Assembly (NCBI GenBank): GCA_964555235.1
Contig: CAZKRU010000003.1
Span: 1-64,000 of the forward strand
DNA from: CAZKRU01 sp964555235
GTDB taxonomy: Bacteria > Verrucomicrobiota > Verrucomicrobiia > Methylacidiphilales > CAMAQI01
DNA length: 64,000 bases
Reading direction: 5' to 3'
In this document: positions 25,771-33,598 of the stretch, piece after piece
Position numbering within the stretch: the stretch's first letter is position 1
How the letters are laid out: every line of letters starts with the position of its first letter
The notes under the pieces: generated by a model
What the model saw: the letters and a program-made list of their open reading frames with translations, nothing else
What the model was told of the DNA's origin: nothing
Database searches by the model: none
Position numbers and translations under genes: made by a program

Positions 25771-26907
25771 TTACGCTTTTGAAAACGATTGGAGCCAGCG
25801 GCTGAAACGACGGGTGCCATCTTCGAGGTCGGCGATTTTTAAGAATTCATCAGCGGTATGGGCTTGGGCGATGGAGCCGGGGCCAATGGCAATGGAGGGA
25901 GTTCCGACTTTTGAGAAGAGGGCAGCATCGCAAAACCAAGTCGCGGTGGCGAGTCCCCGTGTGTACGACTGAAGTGATTGAACCCACCGGTTTTTCGGAT
26001 CGGTGTAAAGCGGATCGGGACTCCGGTCGATATGCCATTTTACTGCGGCTCCCATCGGTTTGAGAATGGTTTTAAAAAGTGCAGTGACTTGCTTGGCGCT
26101 GAATCCCGGGACGGTGCGGATATCGCACTCAATGAGACAATGGTCGGGAACGATATTTGTTTTACTGCCGCCTCGGATGATGCCGAGATTCAGCGTGGGG
26201 GAGGCGAGAAGCGGATGACGAATTTTGGCGAAACGGGGGAGAATTTTGGTTTCGATCTGATCGATCACGGATTTCATCCGGAGGATCGCATTCTCTCCTT
26301 TTTCAGGAGTGGAGCCGTGACAGGACTTTCCGAACGTTTCAATCGTCATCCACGCAGCCCCTTTGTGAGCATGGACAATTTTCATTTCGGTTGGTTCTCC
26401 GATGACGGCAAAATCTGCGCGGAAACTGCTGTTGGCCAGAGCCTCCGCTCCTTGATTTCCCGCTTCCTCTCCCATGAGTCCGGCAAAGGTGATCTCGATC
26501 GGAGCATGGGTTCGCGCGGAAGATTCGGACCATTCCTTTAACGCCCAGAGCATTGCGGCCATCGAGCCTTTGGTGTCGGAGGCGCCGCGTCCATAAATAC
26601 GGCCTTGTCGCAGGACGGGGTCAAAGGGGTTGATCGTCATTCCGCGAACGCTGACGGTGTCGAGATGCGGAGCGAGAAGAATTCGTTTTTTGCCACGAGA
26701 AGCAAACATCCCGACGACATTGGGACGTCCCGGAAGGATCTCTTTCAAACGGACCGAGGCTCCGATTTTTCGAAGAAAGTGTGCGACGTATTCAGCAATC
26801 GCCTTCTCGCCGGGCTTCTCGTGTCCGGGATCGCCCGCAGGATTTACGCTCGGGATCGCGATGAGATCCTGAAGTAATTCCACAACATGGCGGGGCGCGC
26901 GAGGCAT
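25771..26907 (-). CDS. M20-family deacetylase/peptidase (ArgE/DapE-like)
   Basis: A 378-residue zinc hydrolase of the acetylornithine deacetylase / succinyl-diaminopimelate desuccinylase family. The metal ligands are in APHLDTV (His81), GASDTKGSM (Asp111) and MGEEAGNQGAE (catalytic Glu147, ligand Glu148), and the dimerisation domain follows (KGAAWMTIETFGKSCHGSTP). The substrate is an N-acylated amino acid, probably acetylornithine, which would place it in arginine synthesis; desuccinylase activity is the alternative. Three bases separate it from the pyrophosphatase gene upstream, so they form one unit. Confidence 0.87.
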   Translation of the reverse strand: MPRAPRHVVELLQDLIAIPSVNPAGDPGHEKPGEKAIAEYVAHFLRKIGASVRLKEILPGRPNVVGMFASRGKKRILLAPHLDTVSVRGMTINPFDPVLRQGRIYGRGASDTKGSMAAMLWALKEWSESSARTHAPIEITFAGLMGEEAGNQGAEALANSSFRADFAVIGEPTEMKIVHAHKGAAWMTIETFGKSCHGSTPEKGENAILRMKSVIDQIETKILPRFAKIRHPLLASPTLNLGIIRGGSKTNIVPDHCLIECDIRTVPGFSAKQVTALFKTILKPMGAAVKWHIDRSPDPLYTDPKNRWVQSLQSYTRGLATATWFCDAALFSKVGTPSIAIGPGSIAQAHTADEFLKIADLEDGTRRFSRWLQSFSKA

Positions 26908-26910
26908 TGG

Positions 26911-27510
26911 TTATTTTCGGTTGAGTTTAAACTGGTAGTCGGGATAAATTCCGCGCACCAGTTTGGTCTTGAAGCGTTTGTAGTCCGTAATTGACTGACG
27001 AATGATATCCGCCGTCTCCATCGCACTGGCGAAATCGCCGATTTCGGGGCGGCTTTTGCCGGGCTCCAGCTCTTTGTAAGTGCTGAAAAAATGACGGATC
27101 TCATTGAGAACGTGCTCGGAGAGCTGGGAGACATCGTTGAAGCTGCTGAAATAGGGATCCCCTTCGTGAACGGAGATGACCTTGAAGTCTTCTTTCCCTT
27201 GGTCACGCATCGGGAGCCCCCCAATCGGCTTGGCAACCATGAGGCAGCCGGGGGCTACCGGTTCCTGACCGATGACGATTACGTCCAATGGATCGTGATC
27301 GTTGCAGTAGGTTTGAGGAATAAAGCCGTAATTGCTCGGGTAGTGAACGGCACTGTGAAGAATTCGGTCGACCTTGAGCAAGCCGCTGATTTTATCGAGC
27401 TCGTATTTGATCTTCGAGCGCATGGGACATTCGATGTAAGCAGTCACCATATAAGGGGGATTCGGCCCGGGAGCGAGCGAGTGATAGGGATTTAACGTAG
27501 CAATACTCAT
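26911..27510 (-). CDS. ppa: Inorganic pyrophosphatase (family I)
   Basis: Hydrolyses pyrophosphate to phosphate and so pulls biosynthetic reactions forward; cytosolic and Mg-dependent. The 199-residue protein has the family I pattern: EIPM-like ECPMRSKIKYELDK near 27-40, HYPSNYGFIPQT at 57-67, then the signature DHDPLDVIVIG with the three metal-binding Asp at 71, 73 and 76, and KEDFKVISV further on. Length is slightly above the bacterial norm of about 175 because of an N-terminal extension. It is the first gene of a unit with the M20 deacetylase. Confidence 0.93.
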   Translation of the reverse strand: MSIATLNPYHSLAPGPNPPYMVTAYIECPMRSKIKYELDKISGLLKVDRILHSAVHYPSNYGFIPQTYCNDHDPLDVIVIGQEPVAPGCLMVAKPIGGLPMRDQGKEDFKVISVHEGDPYFSSFNDVSQLSEHVLNEIRHFFSTYKELEPGKSRPEIGDFASAMETADIIRQSITDYKRFKTKLVRGIYPDYQFKLNRK

Positions 27511-27570
27511 GCGAAGGAAGGAACCAGAGAAAAAAAAGGATGTCGATCCTCAAAAAAGGGCGAGTGATGC

Positions 27571-27640
27571 TGGTAGGGAGACCTCTCCGAGGTGTCCGTT
27601 GCTCGAATCCCGGACGCCTACGGAGAGGCGTCCTCGCTCA
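27571..27640. repeat. REP-like palindromic repeat, copy 2
   Basis: Begins TGGTAGGGAGACCTCTCCGA and has the second arm GGACGCCTACGGAGAGGCGTCC; the terminal CCCTACCA is degraded to CTCGCTCA. It lies in the 188-bp gap upstream of the pyrophosphatase gene; nothing else is seen there except a short AGGAT/ATCCT hairpin near 27537. Confidence 0.7.
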
Positions 27641-27698
27641 TTCTTCAAGTCTGGGCGTAAAGCACCGTTTCAAGGATTCGATCAACTTTCATGGCGAA

Positions 27699-28127
27699 TC
27701 ACTTTAAGTTCGAGCGTTGAAGATCGGGGTGAAAATAGCGCCGTGCGAAGACAGGAATGAATTGGAAGACGCCGGTTGCGCTGAGGATCATGAGATTGAG
27801 TTTGTGTTCAGGAAAAAAGAAAATTCCGAGGAAGCAGAGGTTTTCTGCCAGCGCGATTCCGAGGATAAAGAAGGGAAGCGCTGCTACAGCACTGGTGAAG
27901 CGTGGAAGAACGGCCCATCGAATGATGGTACTGATTGCGAGCGGGATGAGTGAGGCTAACCAGATTGGAGAATCGACCTCCGAAGGTTTTGGGGCATCGG
28001 GGGAGCTCCCGAGGAAGTGGTAAATGACGAAAATTCCGGTTTGTAAGGCCCCCCAGATTATCCACCAGACCATGAGGACCTGTTGGGGAGCGGTGTTTTC
28101 AGGTAAAGTGTCGGATTGGTTTTCCAT
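27699..28127 (-). CDS. Four-helix membrane protein of unknown function
   Basis: A 142-residue protein with a polar, acidic N-terminus (MENQSDTLPENT) and four hydrophobic segments (about 18-38, 55-72, 82-102, 108-128). Motifs such as WWIIWGALQTGIFVIYHFLG and IIRWAVLPRF resemble conserved hypothetical inner-membrane proteins of PVC bacteria, but I cannot name a family. It stands alone between the REP element and the CAP-domain gene. Length and clear hydrophobic periodicity support a real gene. Confidence 0.65.
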   Translation of the reverse strand: MENQSDTLPENTAPQQVLMVWWIIWGALQTGIFVIYHFLGSSPDAPKPSEVDSPIWLASLIPLAISTIIRWAVLPRFTSAVAALPFFILGIALAENLCFLGIFFFPEHKLNLMILSATGVFQFIPVFARRYFHPDLQRSNLK

Positions 28128-28199
28128 AGGAGGCTTAAACTAACGTGGTGAGTGATTGTTTCAAGTCTGTTCGTTTATCGGTTTCTTACCCACTGGAAT

Positions 28200-28679
28200 T
28201 TAAGAGGGCCCGACCGGAGGTCTGGCCCCACCAAGTGCGGCTCCGTTGAAGACGGCATAAACTTTTCCGTCCGCGCCCAAAATCAATGCAGCTCCGGCGA
28301 GGGTGAGTTCTGGGTCGAGGCAGTTGCGGCGATGGACGGGGCTTTTCATCCAGGAGCGGACAACGACAGCAGGGTCGGAGGCTTCGGGAAAGGCATGGAG
28401 GTTTTCATTCATGCGGCGCCAGGAGTATTTTTTGAGAAAGGCGATCAGTTCGGTGCTGGAACGGTGTTTCAGCGTTTGTTTGGAGGCGAGGTGCGTGGCC
28501 CATTCTGAGGCGATTTGATTTAAAAGAGGGGAGGAGACCAGTGGAGGAAGATGATTCGTTGCTCGCTCTTGGTTAATGATTTTGATGAGAATTTCCGAGG
28601 CATTTTCGGGAATCGGTGTGGCTCGGAGTGGAGCGAGCGAGAAAGCGAAGAGAAAAAGTGAAATGAGTGTGAGTGGCAT
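28200..28679 (-). CDS. Secreted CAP-domain (SCP/YkwD-like) protein
   Basis: A 159-residue secreted protein. A signal peptide (LISLFLFAFSLAPLRA) precedes a CAP domain: INQERATNHLPPLVSSPLLNQIASEWA, then LKHRSS with the conserved His, NENLHAF with the Glu-Asn motif and WMKSPVHRRNCLDPELTLAGAAL. CAP proteins of bacteria are extracellular, with mostly unknown targets. The final residues GGARPPVGPS are encoded by a half copy of the REP-like repeat (28206-28233), so the C-terminus was probably altered by repeat insertion. The fold ends before that, so function should be kept. Confidence 0.85.
   Translation of the reverse strand: MPLTLISLFLFAFSLAPLRATPIPENASEILIKIINQERATNHLPPLVSSPLLNQIASEWATHLASKQTLKHRSSTELIAFLKKYSWRRMNENLHAFPEASDPAVVVRSWMKSPVHRRNCLDPELTLAGAALILGADGKVYAVFNGAALGGARPPVGPS
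28206..28233. repeat. REP-like half element inside the 3' end of the CAP gene
   Basis: GGGCCCGACCGGAGGTCTGG followed by CCCCACCA. It is the diverged GGGGCC form of the REP arm (compare 31765 and 29034). It overlaps the last codons of the CAP-domain gene. Confidence 0.5.
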
Positions 28680-28834
28680 GAGGAGGTTTCCTTAGGATTA
28701 GCAGATTTATCGCGTTCACAAGAAGAAATCATTTGCGTGATTTGGAGTTCAGATTAAATTTATGGGACCAAACGATACGAGTTTGAGTTGGCATCGTTTG
28801 TGCTTTCATAGGATTAGAAAGGAGAACTAAAGCC

Positions 28835-29005
28835 ATGATGAAACAGTCACTACAGGATTCGGATTCGCCGGTCAAAATCTCCCCTCGGGCACTGGAGGAT
28901 CGCTCGAGAAAGCCACATCAACACCGCTATGAGCGGCGTAAAATTAAACAGTATTATCGTCTCCATTGGGACGAAGAAGCGGAATCAGAGACGCTCGGCG
29001 CCTGA
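28835..29005 (+). CDS. Small basic hypothetical protein (56 residues)
   Basis: A short open frame beginning ATGATG, preceded at the proper distance by a strong ribosome binding site (AAAGGAGAAC). The 56 residues are charged and hydrophilic: a Ser/Pro-rich start (SDSPVKISPRALED), a basic middle (RYERRKIKQYYRLHW) and an acidic end. This looks like small PVC proteins with an RRKIK-type basic helix that may touch nucleic acid, but no family is recognised. Support comes from the ribosome binding site and a fitting codon pattern in otherwise empty DNA. Confidence 0.5.
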   Translation: MMKQSLQDSDSPVKISPRALEDRSRKPHQHRYERRKIKQYYRLHWDEEAESETLGA

Positions 29006-29033
29006 TTCGAATTGAGGCCCCCTTTTAACATCG

Positions 29034-29105
29034 TGTGGGGCCAATCTTCTCGGAGAGTTGGTCTGGAAATTGACCTTCCCTTTCCGTCGACGGTTGGCCC
29101 CACCA
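29034..29105. repeat. REP-like palindromic repeat, GGGGCC variant
   Basis: Ends TGTGGGGCCA and TGGCCCCACCA are complementary; the left inner hairpin is CCAATCTTCTCGGAGAGTTGG. Same two-hairpin plan as the TGGTAGGG family but with different terminal bases. Confidence 0.6.
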
Positions 29106-29133
29106 AACCTCCTCAAGTTTGTGGGCTGTTTTT

Positions 29134-29249
29134 GGCCACAAAATGCACATAAGTCACAGAGGGTGTGGTTTCCTTTTTGTTTTCATTCAATTGGTAATTT
29201 GAGTTTTTACGTTTTCCCCCACTTTGTGGTTTTTGTGCATTCTGTGGCC
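29134..29249. repeat. Long inverted repeat, GGCCACAAAATGCACA type
   Basis: Left arm GGCCACAAAATGCACATAAG and right arm TTTTTGTGCATTCTGTGGCC, with the middle GGTTTCCTTTTTGTTTTCATT. It belongs to the set of intergenic inverted repeats whose arms look like strings of CACAAAG/CACAAAATG units. It lies just upstream of plsY. The remaining gap from 29006 holds only this and the REP variant. Confidence 0.65.
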
Positions 29250-29298
29250 TCTCCACCGAGTCATTGCTTTTCTTAAAAAGTCCCGCTATTGAGGGGCA

Positions 29299-29919
29299 AT
29301 GGATCTGCCGTGGAAACTCATCGCGGGATTGGGAATCGCCTTTGCCAGCGGATCGCTTCCGTTTGGCTATTGGATGGGGCGTCTTCATGGAATTGATATT
29401 CGTGAGCATGGGAGTGGGAATATCGGTTCGACGAATGTTGCCCGGGTTTTGGGAAAGAAATGGGGTGGAATCATCTTTGTTCTCGATTTTCTCAAGGGGT
29501 GGATTCCGACTTTTTTAATGGGGATCTGGGCGGCGAGCTCTCCCGAGGAAGGGTGGTGGCGGGTGGCGGCGGCGATTCTGGCCGTGATGGCCCACAATTA
29601 TACCCCGTGGCTCGGATTTCGGGGAGGGAAGGGGATTGCGACTTCGGCGGGAGTTCTCCTGGCTCTTATGCCGTGGTCTCTGGTGATTTCATTAACCACT
29701 TGGCTGGTACTAACCAAAGTGACGAAGACCGTCTCGATTGGGTCCATCGCAGCCTGTCTGGCAGTCCCGACCGGGGCCTGGCTTTTTTATCCCGGTCAAA
29801 CGGCGATGATGAGTCTGGCATTGGCAGTTTGTCTGCTCGGAATTTGGAGACATCGCTCGAATATTGAGCGATTGATGTCGGGAACGGAGCCGAAGCTGAG
29901 CGGAGGGAAGTCGTCATGA
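29299..29919 (+). CDS. plsY: Acyl-phosphate:glycerol-3-phosphate acyltransferase PlsY
   Basis: An inner-membrane enzyme that makes lysophosphatidic acid from acyl-phosphate and glycerol-3-phosphate, the first step of phospholipid synthesis. The 206 residues show five hydrophobic helices and the three conserved loops: FGYWMGRLHGIDIREHGSGNIGSTN (27-51), GFRGGKGIATSAG near 112 and the last loop SNIERLMSGTEPK. The start has a good ribosome binding site (GAGGGG). It overlaps gpsA by ATGA, joining acyl acceptor supply and acylation in one unit. Confidence 0.93.
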   Translation: MDLPWKLIAGLGIAFASGSLPFGYWMGRLHGIDIREHGSGNIGSTNVARVLGKKWGGIIFVLDFLKGWIPTFLMGIWAASSPEEGWWRVAAAILAVMAHNYTPWLGFRGGKGIATSAGVLLALMPWSLVISLTTWLVLTKVTKTVSIGSIAACLAVPTGAWLFYPGQTAMMSLALAVCLLGIWRHRSNIERLMSGTEPKLSGGKSS

Positions 29920-30800
29920 AGATCGCTTTATTGGGTGCAGGGGCGTGGGGTCGGGTGATTGCCGATTTGCTGCGTCGCCAAGGACACGAGGTCGGAGTGC
30001 ATCACCATACGGATCGGGGATGGAATGGAGCGTTTGATGGCGTGGTTTTGGGAGTTCCTGTACAGCATGTTCGTGAAACCATCAAGCGTTTTCCCCCTCT
30101 GGGAGTTCCGACGTTAAGCTTGTGCAAGGGGTTGGAGATCGGGACCGATTGTCGCGTCAGTCAGATGATCGAGGAGGAATGGGGAACGGATCGCATTGCG
30201 GCACTCTCTGGACCGACCTTTGCCTCTGAAATGGAGAAGGGGCTTCCGGCAACGGCCGTGATCGCTGCGGAACGGGAATCGGACGCGGAATTTTTTCAAA
30301 CGCTCTTGCATCAGCCAAGCTTTCGACTTTATCGCTCGACGGATCTGGTCGGAGTGGAGATGGGCGGGGCATTGAAAAATGTTTACGCGGTGGCCGGAGG
30401 GATTTGTGCGGGACTCTCGTTGGGCGAAAGTGCCTGGGCGGGTCTCTTGACGCGCTGTTTGGCGGAGATGACCCGGCTGGGAATGGCAGAGGGAGGTCGC
30501 GCAGAGACCTTTGCCGGATTGAGTGGCGTGGGGGATTTAATGCTGACCGCTTCGAGTCCCCTCAGTCGAAATTTTCGGATCGGACAGGCCCTGGCGGCGG
30601 GGAGTTCATTGGAAGAAGCGCTCGGGTCGGTTGGTGGGGTAGCGGAAGGGGTGATGACGGCCAAAGCATTGGGAGAAAACTGCAAGGTCAACGTCGGTGC
30701 CAAGCCGGTGGCGATGCAGGTTTATGCAATTTTGTACGAGAAGAAATCTCCCGCTCAGGCGGTACGCGAACTGATGGAACGGGCGAGAACGACGGAATAA
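29916..30800 (+). CDS. gpsA: NAD(P)H-dependent glycerol-3-phosphate dehydrogenase
   Basis: Reduces dihydroxyacetone phosphate to glycerol-3-phosphate for phospholipid synthesis. The Rossmann motif LLGAGAWGRV is at 4-13, LSGPTFASEM near 89, and the catalytic Lys lies in VGVEMGGALKNVYAVAGGI; the C-terminal half has GRAETFAGLSGVGDLMLT. At 294 residues it is shorter than the usual 330, because the N-terminal nucleotide domain lacks a stretch after HHTDRG. It directly follows plsY with a four-base overlap, the expected metabolic pair. Confidence 0.92.
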   Translation: MKIALLGAGAWGRVIADLLRRQGHEVGVHHHTDRGWNGAFDGVVLGVPVQHVRETIKRFPPLGVPTLSLCKGLEIGTDCRVSQMIEEEWGTDRIAALSGPTFASEMEKGLPATAVIAAERESDAEFFQTLLHQPSFRLYRSTDLVGVEMGGALKNVYAVAGGICAGLSLGESAWAGLLTRCLAEMTRLGMAEGGRAETFAGLSGVGDLMLTASSPLSRNFRIGQALAAGSSLEEALGSVGGVAEGVMTAKALGENCKVNVGAKPVAMQVYAILYEKKSPAQAVRELMERARTTE

Positions 30801-30813
30801 CCAGGAGCTTCAG

Positions 30814-31725
30814 GTGAGTCGATTTGCATGGGTATTATTGGTGTGCGGGATTATTGGTTTTGTTCTGGGCCAGATGACGCTGATTGAACATTCGATGGAA
30901 CGAGTGGTGGATCCTGGCTCCGTCGTCCAACGGATTGCGACAGGAATGCAATTTGTCGAAGGACCGGTCTGGATGCGCGACGGCTATTTGGTTTTCAGCG
31001 ACATTCCGGGAGATGAACTCAAAAAATATACCGTCGATGGTCCGGTTGAAACGTTTCGCGCGCCGAGCGCACATGCGAATGGAAATACGTTGGACCGTCT
31101 GGGGCGATTGATTACCTGCCAACATGGGGGACGTCAGGTGGTGATTCAAGAAACCGATGGAGAAATTCGAACGCTCGTGGATCGAGTGGATGGAAAGCGT
31201 TTTAATTCGCCGAACGATGTCGTCGTTCGCGCGGACGGTTCGATCTGGTTCACGGATCCGGATTATGGCGTTAAAAAGGAGCAACGGGAGCTGGAGAGCT
31301 GCGATGTTTACTGCTATGATCCGACGACGCGTCGATTGAAAGTTGTGGCGAGTGATTTTGAAAAGCCGAACGGGCTCTGTTTTTCGCCGGATGAAAGTAA
31401 GCTCTACATTGCCGACTCCGGGAGTGCGCACCATATCCGGGTCTTTGAAGTCGCTCCGGATCACAGCCTAAGAAATGGGAAGCTTTTTGCGACGATTGAG
31501 CCGGGAGTTCCGGATGGAATTCGGGTGGACGAGTCGGGCCGACTTTTTAGCACGGCGGGGGATGGGATTCATATCTTTGATCCCGAGGGAAAACTGATCG
31601 GCAAAATCCCCGTCTCTGAAACCCCGGCGAATCTTTGTTTTGGAGGGGCTGATCGCAAAACGCTTTTTATTACGGCGAAAACTTCGCTTTACCGGATTGA
31701 TTTGAGGACGCGGGGGGGGAGGTAG
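30814..31725 (+). CDS. SMP-30/gluconolactonase-family protein
   Basis: A 303-residue six-bladed beta-propeller, probably a sugar lactonase. It starts at a GTG with a good ribosome binding site (CAGGAG) and has an N-terminal hydrophobic anchor or signal (FAWVLLVCGIIGFVLGQ). Family marks are FVEGPVWMRDGYLVFSDIP, NSPNDVVVRADGSIWFTDPDYG with the metal-binding Asn and Asp, and FEKPNGLCFSPDESKLYIADSG. It follows gpsA by 13 bp and may be co-transcribed, though no metabolic link is obvious. Exact lactone unknown. Confidence 0.87.
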   Translation: MSRFAWVLLVCGIIGFVLGQMTLIEHSMERVVDPGSVVQRIATGMQFVEGPVWMRDGYLVFSDIPGDELKKYTVDGPVETFRAPSAHANGNTLDRLGRLITCQHGGRQVVIQETDGEIRTLVDRVDGKRFNSPNDVVVRADGSIWFTDPDYGVKKEQRELESCDVYCYDPTTRRLKVVASDFEKPNGLCFSPDESKLYIADSGSAHHIRVFEVAPDHSLRNGKLFATIEPGVPDGIRVDESGRLFSTAGDGIHIFDPEGKLIGKIPVSETPANLCFGGADRKTLFITAKTSLYRIDLRTRGGR

Positions 31726-31764
31726 GAGTCCATCTTCAAGATAAGTGAATCAGAGTTTCTACTT

Positions 31765-31829
31765 TGGTAGGGCTCGACCTCCGGGCGAGCCGGTCTGATG
31801 GCGGCGCCTTCGGAGAAGTCGCCCTACCA
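31765..31829. repeat. REP-like palindromic repeat, copy 3
   Basis: TGGTAGGGCTCGACCTCCGG at the left and GTCGCCCTACCA at the right, with two inner hairpins. It lies between the convergent SMP-30 and nucleotidyltransferase genes and could act as a bidirectional terminator. Confidence 0.75.
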
Positions 31830-31831
31830 AA

Positions 31832-32425
31832 TTAAGAGGCCTTTCTCGCTTGGACGGCGGCTTCAATAAAAAGGTCTCCGTTCATTCTGGCGGAATTCAA
31901 ATGGCGGCCAAACCGTTCCAAGCGATCGTGAACTGCGCCACGACTGGCGGTTTTCATAATTTCCATGAAACGATCCTTGAGCTTTACCAGTTCCAAGTCT
32001 CCGGATTGGATCAATGCCTTGATGCAGACTAAATCTTTTTCGCGGAGGGCCATCATTTTAGCGCAGGCCGTGTCATATTTTTCTAAAGTCATGACGCCGG
32101 GGATTGGATTGCCGTTCGAGTCTGGAAAGGGGATGAGTCTCTCCTGCCAGCGCGGAGGAAGCGTTACGGAAGCGAGGCCGAGTGCGTCAGCGTAAAATTT
32201 ATGTTCGTTCTTGAAGTCGGAAAGGGAGCCAAACTCCCGATTTACCTCTTTCGTCTTTACAAAATCGTCGACCAAATAGAAATCGGTTTCATCCGAGCTG
32301 ATGACAATCTCAGGAATTTTAAGGACGGACGCGTGCAAGGATTGGCTCCCGAGGATAATAACGGAGCGGAGTTGAAACCGATCCATGATTTGATTGGTCA
32401 ATGCTTCAACGTCAGGCCGTCGCAT
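31832..32425 (-). CDS. Nucleotidyltransferase-like protein (DUF6036/AbiEii-like), possible toxin
   Basis: A 197-residue protein with features of small polymerase-beta-type nucleotidyltransferases: IILGSQSLHA near 24-33 (Gly-Ser motif), DETDFYLVDD near 45-54 as a possible Asp-x-Asp metal site, and the C-terminal helix KYDTACAKMMALREKDLVCIKALI that is typical of this family. Its start overlaps the upstream 113-residue gene by 28 bp. Such two-gene sets often act as toxin-antitoxin or phage-defence modules (AbiE, MenA-type). That function is inferred and not proved by sequence. Confidence 0.6.
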   Translation of the reverse strand: MRRPDVEALTNQIMDRFQLRSVIILGSQSLHASVLKIPEIVISSDETDFYLVDDFVKTKEVNREFGSLSDFKNEHKFYADALGLASVTLPPRWQERLIPFPDSNGNPIPGVMTLEKYDTACAKMMALREKDLVCIKALIQSGDLELVKLKDRFMEIMKTASRGAVHDRLERFGRHLNSARMNGDLFIEAAVQARKAS

Positions 32426-32739
32426 ACCATATCCAAGATTTCCATTCGGCGATGATGAGGTAGAAGTACCGTTAGGGGGCTATTGGACCGAATTCGAGTG
32501 GCGTTTTCACTTGCAGAGGTAATTAACTCGCAGAGCGAATCAAGGCTCCCTGCCAAAATATAATTCCATTCAAGATGATTGTGAAGGGCGGAAAGATCCT
32601 CTGGATGAATCTTGGTGAGCCAACGCTTTTGAAGTTCAATGGCGGGAGTCAGGGAGAGCGATCCCGCTCGTAGCCCTGCGGCAATCTCCTGATGTGCGAT
32701 CAGATTCGCTTCATCAATGGTTTGTTGAGTGATTTCCAC
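32398..32739 (-). CDS. Helical protein upstream of nucleotidyltransferase, possible antitoxin
   Basis: A 113-residue, mainly helical, soluble protein with no recognised domain. It begins MEITQQTIDEANLIAHQEIAAGLRAG, cited here as residues 1-26, and has SALHNHLEWNYILAGSLDSL in the middle. It is the first gene of a two-gene unit and overlaps the nucleotidyltransferase-like gene by 28 bp. An antitoxin role is suggested by order, size and overlap only; no helix-turn-helix is clear. Confidence 0.55.
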   Translation of the reverse strand: MEITQQTIDEANLIAHQEIAAGLRAGSLSLTPAIELQKRWLTKIHPEDLSALHNHLEWNYILAGSLDSLCELITSASENATRIRSNSPLTVLLPHHRRMEILDMVCDGLTLKH

Positions 32740-32835
32740 GGAATTAACCTGCCACTCCTGAAGGATTTCGTCAAATCAGCCTTTTGGAGGAGCGCTGGTC
32801 AATCTTTAGGGATCACATGGAAATAGGAAAGGGGG

Positions 32836-32880
32836 AGTTCTCACACAAAGGCACGAAGCCACCAAGAAAGCCAATTGTGT
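32836..32880. repeat. CACAAAGGCACGAAG-type repeat arm
   Basis: CTCACACAAAGGCACGAAGCCACCAAGAAAGCC, cited by position, matches one arm of the inverted repeat at 49017-49119. Only one arm is clear here, with a weak mirror ATTGTGTTTG. Confidence 0.5.
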
Positions 32881-32905
32881 TTGTTCTTCAAAAAAACAAT
32901 TCAAG

Positions 32906-32935
32906 CCCGGACGCCTCGGAGATGCGTCTCTACCA
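32906..32935. repeat. REP-like repeat, right half only (copy 4)
   Basis: CCCGGACGCCTCGGAGATGC then GTCTCTACCA: the right arm of the TGGTAGGG family without its left half. It lies just after the stop of the BsuPI-like gene. Confidence 0.6.
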
Positions 32936-32946
32936 TTTGAGTTTTA

Positions 32947-33507
32947 TTAAGGGGTCAGAACGAGTTCTGCGGTGGCTTTGAGCTCGGGGTAGTTCGCGAC
33001 GGTCGCTTCGACGGTGTATTTTCCGGGGGTCGGAGTCACATCAAAGTCGGAAAGGTTGATGGAGGGGACAAAAGCGATCTGATCGGTGGTGTTGATCAGG
33101 CTGGTGCCGACTTGTTGGAGGAAGATTTTGTCGGAGGACCAGGTGTAAACGGCCTGTCCCACTGCATTTTTAATGATGAGTTCGTAGCGTTGGGTGTTCG
33201 GGAAGGAGAGGGTGTAGGTTTTCTTTCCTTTATTGCGGAAGCCAAAATTGACTTTGAAAACACCTGCCGGCGAAGAGATCGCCAAGGGGGTGGGGGTGAT
33301 TTCAATTTTGTTTTCGAAATCCGAAAAATCAATCGCGTTGGCTTTTTGAATGCGCTCAGGATCTCCGGCGAAAATACTGAACCGATTTCCGGAGGAATTG
33401 TAGAATTTTTCAGGAACGGTTTTTTTCGACGGATCGACATCAATGGCTCCCAGGGGAAGGGTTATCATCGGAATTGAAAGGAGGAGCCAAATTCTAACTG
33501 ATTTCAT
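32947..33507 (-). CDS. Secreted BsuPI-like (proteinase-inhibitor fold) protein
   Basis: A 186-residue protein with a signal peptide (VRIWLLLSIPMITLPLGA). From about residue 75 it resembles the BsuPI domain: FKVNFGFRNKGKKTYTLSF, then YELIIKNAVGQAVYTWSSDKIF and a closing GKYTVEATV strand, an Ig-like sandwich first described in the Bacillus intracellular proteinase inhibitor. In most bacteria this domain has no proven inhibitory role. It stands alone and is divergent from the SecD-P1-like gene. Family moderately sure. Confidence 0.68.
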   Translation of the reverse strand: MKSVRIWLLLSIPMITLPLGAIDVDPSKKTVPEKFYNSSGNRFSIFAGDPERIQKANAIDFSDFENKIEITPTPLAISSPAGVFKVNFGFRNKGKKTYTLSFPNTQRYELIIKNAVGQAVYTWSSDKIFLQQVGTSLINTTDQIAFVPSINLSDFDVTPTPGKYTVEATVANYPELKATAELVLTP

Positions 33508-33598
33508 GGGGCGCGGTTATCGCATAAAATTTGAGACTCTGCAATGGAGGAAAATTGCTCGACAGCGGGAGGAATCCCCCCTTGCATCTTAAGACGAT

